Shown piece after piece: positions 14,844-18,194 of a DNA stretch of 18,194 nt (positions within the stretch are counted from its first letter, which is position 1; every line of letters starts with the position of its first letter). Position numbers and translations under genes: made by a program. The stretch spans positions 1-18,194 of the forward strand of contig JANXEB010000072.1 in NCBI GenBank assembly GCA_025058985.1. The letters are read 5' to 3'. The stretch comes from Candidatus Aenigmatarchaeota archaeon (lineage in GTDB: Archaea; Aenigmatarchaeota; Aenigmatarchaeia; CG10238-14; SpSt-28). Under the pieces are notes generated by a model. The model saw only the letters and a program-made list of their open reading frames with translations. It did no database searches and was not told where the DNA came from.

Positions 14844-16510
14844 AAGTGAGAGTTTTTCGTGGTTACGAAATAGACGAATATTGGACAAACATAGCGCAAA
14901 GAATTGCTGACAGAATGAGAGAAAAATATAAACTAGATTTTCCAAATATAGATTATTATTTTGTTTCTTTAGATGAAATGGCTTCTATCGTTGCGACTCA
15001 TGGTTGGATTGTTTTTCCATCCTCTTGGGAGGAAGGTCAGAGATATTATTTAAATAAGATAAAACAGAAATTGATCGGAGAAAGTATCATAGAGATTGTT
15101 GTACCGAGTTATAGTGAAAAGAGAAACACTCCTATAAAGGCATATATAAATTCTTCATATAATGACGTAGCGAAAAAATTAGTCATAGCTCATGTATTAG
15201 GACACGCACATATCTATAAAAACAATGTGCTTAGTAGAAGGTTTAAAATAGAGGATCCGATATCTTTTTTTTACAGATTATTACAAAAAATAAACGAATA
15301 TGAGATTTTATATGGAGAAGAGGAAGTTCAAGAGTTTATAGAAAATATTAAACATTTGTCAACTCTCATCGATTTATATCCATCAGTAAAAATACAAAAA
15401 GAAACAACTTCTTTATCGCAAAAAGAAAAAAGAAAAGCTATGGAAAAATTTTTAATAAAAGAAAAAGATAAAATACCAAAGAGAAAAGAATATGATATCT
15501 TAAAATTTTTAGAAAAATATGCACCATTAGAGAAATGGCAGCGAGATTTGCTTAAAAGCTATAGAAAATTATTTTATTTTCTTTATTCTACTGGAAGTAT
15601 AAAAATTTTACATGAGGGATTTTCTTCTTTAGTAGAGCTTATTTACTTCCTAGATTCTGACGAAGAAGAATTACCAATAAAAGAATGGATTTCATATGCT
15701 GAATTATCGGCACAAAGAGAATTACCCTTAGGATCGTTAATTATAAAAGAAGATTTTAATCCATATTTCTTAGGTTTTAAGTTATTGATGCACGGACTAA
15801 TCAAATTAGCTACTGGCGAATACAATAAAGAATTTCTGGAAGAGAAAACAAAATGGTATGAGAGAATATCTAGAGAAGATTTGAAGGATATTATAAATAA
15901 ACCAGAATTTATAGAAGCTTGGAGGAAAATTTTAGATAAAGTTAATACATATGACGACTTCCTTTTAATAAAAAATTTATTCGACTTGGAATTCTTCAAT
16001 TCTGTAGCAAGAAAACATTATTTTGTTTATGAGGGTGAAAATTATTTATGGTATAAAAAAATAGTTGTTTCAAGGAGCTATAAAGATATTTTAACTACTT
16101 TTCTTTTTTCATCATATAATTTAAAGCTTCCGAGAGTTTACATACCTAGAGGGGGTGGAGAATATAATAAAAAAGAAAACGAGGATAGAGGAGAACTATT
16201 GCTTGTTCAAGATACATCATTTCCAGAGATGCTCGGTATACAGAGAAAACAGTTAACTTTGTATGAAAAAAATGAAAAAATAGTTCTAGAAGCACTTTAT
16301 AAAATTTGGAAAAAACCAGTAAATATAAAAACTTTTGATGTAGAGTTTGAACCTAAGAAAAATGTTTCGGCGACATCATGGTTCTTTTCTACAATTTTTG
16401 GTGTTTGGCATCCAGAAATGTTACCTAGTTTAGAAGAAAGAAGTGGAAAAATAATTGAAGTAATAGATAGATTTGATGGAAATAAATTTGAAAAAATTAA
16501 AATAAAATAA
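14840..16510 (+). CDS. spoVR: SpoVR family protein
   Basis: SpoVR proteins are needed for the spore cortex in Bacillus and occur in many non-spore-formers beside PrkA and YeaH; their biochemical activity is unknown. This 556-residue protein matches the family over most of its length. Landmarks are Trp-Ile-Val-Phe-Pro-Ser near 56-61, VIAHVLGHAHIYKNN (115-129) with His118, His122 and His124, EKYAPLEKWQRDLL (225-238), Leu-His-Glu-Gly-Phe (257-261), and NPYFLGF (307-313). The spaced His residues and the later His258-Glu259-Gly look like a metal-binding or metallopeptidase-like site, but this is not established. Both ends overlap neighbours (ATGA upstream, one base downstream), placing it firmly in the operon. 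The protein has no signal peptide and no clear membrane segment. Confidence 0.93.
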   Translation: MKVRVFRGYEIDEYWTNIAQRIADRMREKYKLDFPNIDYYFVSLDEMASIVATHGWIVFPSSWEEGQRYYLNKIKQKLIGESIIEIVVPSYSEKRNTPIKAYINSSYNDVAKKLVIAHVLGHAHIYKNNVLSRRFKIEDPISFFYRLLQKINEYEILYGEEEVQEFIENIKHLSTLIDLYPSVKIQKETTSLSQKEKRKAMEKFLIKEKDKIPKRKEYDILKFLEKYAPLEKWQRDLLKSYRKLFYFLYSTGSIKILHEGFSSLVELIYFLDSDEEELPIKEWISYAELSAQRELPLGSLIIKEDFNPYFLGFKLLMHGLIKLATGEYNKEFLEEKTKWYERISREDLKDIINKPEFIEAWRKILDKVNTYDDFLLIKNLFDLEFFNSVARKHYFVYEGENYLWYKKIVVSRSYKDILTTFLFSSYNLKLPRVYIPRGGGEYNKKENEDRGELLLVQDTSFPEMLGIQRKQLTLYEKNEKIVLEALYKIWKKPVNIKTFDVEFEPKKNVSATSWFFSTIFGVWHPEMLPSLEERSGKIIEVIDRFDGNKFEKIKIK

Positions 16511-16833
16511 TGGAGTATAAAGAAAGCTTACAGGAAAAAATATGTATACCTAAAGAAATCATAGAGAAGTTTATTAATGAAAATAGAGACAGAATTCTAA
16601 AGCAGCTTGGAAATAAAAGTCAGCTTTATGTTTTGTTGTTTGCAACACAATCCAGAGATAAATTTACTTATCAATATGACTATAGTTTGTATGATGCCAA
16701 AAGTGACGAGTATGCACTAATGTATCTTTTAGAAAAATATAGAATCGATCCAGACAAAAACAGAATAGGACTAGCGAGAATAGAAAAAAGAGGAGAAAAC
16801 GATTTTGATTATAAACTAATTCTATACAAGTAA
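16510..16833 (+). CDS. Unrecognised 107-residue protein, last gene of the prkA operon
   Basis: I do not recognise this protein. It begins with a charged helical half (about 1-33: Ile-Pro-Lys-Glu-Ile-Ile-Glu-Lys-Phe-Ile then Asn-Arg-Asp-Arg), continues with a beta-like stretch (Leu-Tyr-Val-Leu-Leu-Phe-Ala, 39-45), a tyrosine-rich segment (about 53-60), and a helix near 66-76. Its C-terminus is Asp-Tyr-Lys-Leu-Ile-Leu-Tyr-Lys. It has no Cys pair, membrane segment or signal peptide. The ATG overlaps the spoVR stop by one base (TAATG), so it is translated with that operon and may be an accessory subunit. Its 3' end overlaps the convergent sufC end by 12 bases. Confidence 0.8.
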   Translation: MEYKESLQEKICIPKEIIEKFINENRDRILKQLGNKSQLYVLLFATQSRDKFTYQYDYSLYDAKSDEYALMYLLEKYRIDPDKNRIGLARIEKRGENDFDYKLILYK

Positions 16834-17526
16834 AAATTCTTTATAACCAATTTTTTCTATTTTTTTTGCTAGGTTTTTCCTACCTTCTGCAACTATTCTA
16901 CCATTTATCATTATTTTAACTTTAGTAGGCTCAATGTATTTTAATATTCTTGTGTAATGTGTTATTATCAAAAAACTTCTCTTTTTATCGAATAATTTAT
17001 TAATAGCTTTACAAACACCTTTCAAAGAATCTACATCAAGACCAGAATCAAATTCATCCAAAATAGCAAGTTTTGGTTTAAAAATTGCTAGTTGTAAAAT
17101 TTCTAGTCTCTTTTTTTCACCACCAGATAAACCAACATTTAAATCTCGTAGAATAAAATTTTTGTTTAAACCAATTTCTTCTATTATTTCTTCTATTTTT
17201 TCATAATCAACATTTTTTAAGCTATTATATATTAAGCTCATTAAAGATACTCCTTCTACTTCAATAGGATTTTGCATACAAAGAAACATTCCTCTTTTTG
17301 CTCTTTCGCTAGTATTTAGGTTTGTAATATCTTCTTCTTCAAAAAGTATTTTACCTTTTGTTATTCTATACATAGGATGTCCCATTATGGATAAAGCCAA
17401 AGTAGTTTTACCCGAGCCATTTGGCCCGAGAATAAAAACTTTTTCACCTTTTTTAATTTCCAAATTAACACCCTTTAGTATTTCTTTGTTTTCAACACTA
17501 ACATGCAAGTTTTCTATTTTTAGCAT
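16822..17526 (-). CDS. sufC: Fe-S cluster assembly ATPase SufC
   Basis: This soluble ABC ATPase energises the SufBCD scaffold for iron-sulfur cluster assembly. At 234 residues it is slightly shorter than the usual 245-260. Seen here: Walker A GPNGSGKTT (34-42), the SufC-specific GHPMYRITKGKI (49-60) and Glu-Arg-Ala-Lys-Arg-Gly-Met-Phe-Leu (74-82), signature LSGGE (133-137) with the typical Glu-Lys-Lys-Arg, Walker B LAILDE (153-158) followed by Phe-Asp-Ser-Gly-Leu-Asp-Val-Asp, and the switch His190. These distinguish it from transporter ATPases. It starts two bases after the FKBP gene and ends in a convergent overlap with the prkA operon. SufB and SufD are not in view, at least not downstream on this strand. 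Confidence 0.94.
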   Translation of the reverse strand: MLKIENLHVSVENKEILKGVNLEIKKGEKVFILGPNGSGKTTLALSIMGHPMYRITKGKILFEEEDITNLNTSERAKRGMFLCMQNPIEVEGVSLMSLIYNSLKNVDYEKIEEIIEEIGLNKNFILRDLNVGLSGGEKKRLEILQLAIFKPKLAILDEFDSGLDVDSLKGVCKAINKLFDKKRSFLIITHYTRILKYIEPTKVKIMINGRIVAEGRKNLAKKIEKIGYKEFLLV

Positions 17527-17528
17527 TT

Positions 17529-18110
17529 TTAGTAATTAAAAATTATTTTTATTTTTTCTATGTTCAAAGCTTTTTTAACTTTGTCTAAAAAATTTTTATC
17601 AAGTTCTAGATTTACATTAGTTTTCATTTCTATTTTCAATAACTTTTCATTTATTTCAAAATTTTCAATATTTTTCAGAATGTCTTTAACTTTTAGAACT
17701 TCTTCTAGGATTTGTTTTTTTTCTTCCAAAATTTTTTCTAACTTCATTTTAACCTTTAATATTTTACCAGCATAAGGATGATTGAAGTCTATTTGTACTC
17801 TCCCGCTACTAACACTTTTTATCATTCCAAAATAATTGCCTATTTTCACATAATTTCCTATTGTTAATTCATTTTCGTTAACATTTAAATCAGAAATTCT
17901 GAACGTTTCAACAAGTTTTTCATTTCTTTCTCCGAAAAATTTATCTTCTATTTCAATTTCTTTGTTGTTTTCATCGATTTTTAAACATTCTTCGATCAGT
18001 TTTTTCGGTAGTTCTTCAGGTTCGTATAGTTCTTTATTAATAACTACGATTTCTCCTTTTGCTATTTCTTCTATTCCATCAAATATGGTATATTCAATAG
18101 TTTTTGCCAT
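17529..18110 (-). CDS. SlyD-like FKBP-type peptidyl-prolyl isomerase with shortened N-terminus
   Basis: This 193-residue protein resembles archaeal long FKBPs, cytoplasmic prolyl isomerases and chaperones. The Phe-Gly-Glu-Arg-Asn-Glu-Lys-Leu-Val stretch (59-67) matches the family's Tyr-Gly-Glu-Arg-Asp motif. IDFNHPYAGKIL (107-118) is the clear hallmark that closes the inserted flap domain (about 75-106). The C-terminal part (126-193) is a charged helical domain as in the longer archaeal members, which are usually about 230-250 residues. The N-terminal FKBP part is some 30 residues short: the Phe-Asp-Thr/Ser catalytic strand is replaced by Phe-Asp-Gly-Ile. Isomerase activity may therefore be reduced while chaperone activity remains (inference). 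It lies two bases before sufC, in one transcription unit. Confidence 0.82.
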   Translation of the reverse strand: MAKTIEYTIFDGIEEIAKGEIVVINKELYEPEELPKKLIEECLKIDENNKEIEIEDKFFGERNEKLVETFRISDLNVNENELTIGNYVKIGNYFGMIKSVSSGRVQIDFNHPYAGKILKVKMKLEKILEEKKQILEEVLKVKDILKNIENFEINEKLLKIEMKTNVNLELDKNFLDKVKKALNIEKIKIIFNY

Positions 18111-18115
18111 AATAT

Positions 18116-18194
18116 TTAAATAAATATTTCCTTAATAAACCCTTTTTCTATTAGCAAAAAAAATGGTTTATTTCCATAAATAGTAGTAGAATTT
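18116..18194 (-). CDS. Possible C-terminal end of an upstream gene (partial)
   Basis: On the minus strand, 25 codons are open from the window edge to a TAA at 18116-18118, reading NSTTIYGNKPFFLLIEKGFI and then Lys-Glu-Ile-Phe-Ile. The stop is five bases before the FKBP start, and no TATA-like box sits at the ideal distance from that start, so an operon tail fits. A frame this short could be open by chance in AT-rich DNA, and no family is recognisable. Confidence 0.35.
   Translation of the reverse strand, partial: NSTTIYGNKPFFLLIEKGFIKEIFI

Noticed and set aside
17395..17431. GC-richer GAGCCATTTGGCCCGAG stretch that looks like a dyad
   Set aside because: It encodes the SufC Walker A Gly-Pro-Asn-Gly-Ser-Gly, which explains the composition.
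1..18194. CRISPR array, tRNA genes, transposases, integrases
   Set aside because: I saw no spaced direct repeats, no tRNA cloverleaf with a T-loop signature, and no mobile-element protein.

Overview
The window comes from a very AT-rich archaeon. Archaeal markers are TATA-binding protein, a single-domain histone, an archaeal RPA-type ssDNA-binding protein, a 7S SRP RNA with a helix 1 joining its two ends, a FlaJ/TadC-like pair, an SlyD-like FKBP with a helical C-terminal domain, and DUF211. Many mRNAs look leaderless: TATA-like boxes sit about 25 bases before the start codon and I see no Shine-Dalgarno tracts. Small overlapping genes, a split FlaJ-like protein and a coiled-coil protein of a type I associate with nanoarchaeal genomes suggest a DPANN-type lineage. 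That placement is an inference, not proven here.

Layout. 1-713 (minus): a superoxide dismutase and, behind it, the start of a small membrane protein. 763-4531 (plus): a GT-C membrane glycosyltransferase and two type II secretion F-domain membrane proteins, divided only by an in-frame TAA followed by ATG. 4563-6273 (plus): protein-L-isoaspartate methyltransferase, histone and RPA in an overlapping cluster. 6274-6494: a convergent spacer with two adjacent dyads. 6495-7167 (minus): SRP RNA followed 12 nt later by a coiled-coil gene. 7224-8704 (plus): TBP, a 45-residue zinc ribbon, DUF211 and a VIT-like membrane protein, all overlapping. 8724-9173: a winged-helix regulator. 9262-16833 (plus): a tight five-gene operon. 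16822-18194 (minus): SufC, an FKBP with a shortened N-terminus, and the possible tail of another gene.

The most interesting region is the 7.6-kb operon: prkA1, prkA2, a YeaH/DUF444 von Willebrand A-like protein, SpoVR and an unrecognised 107-residue protein. Bacterial PrkA-YeaH-SpoVR modules are tied to sporulation, stationary phase and stress, but their biochemistry is poorly settled. This version has two unequal PrkA AAA+ proteins. The first keeps the Cys-x2-His/Cys-x2-Cys set and the Walker B glutamate. The second keeps Walker A, the sensor Asn and an Arg-finger candidate but has lost the His and the Glu. Both end in the same Gly-Tyr-Cys-x-Glu-Cys-Ala motif. With a MIDAS-bearing partner and a His-rich SpoVR, the set resembles a MoxR-VWA type AAA+/adaptor machine with a possible metal-dependent effector. 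The winged-helix gene and an inverted repeat just upstream are candidates for its control.
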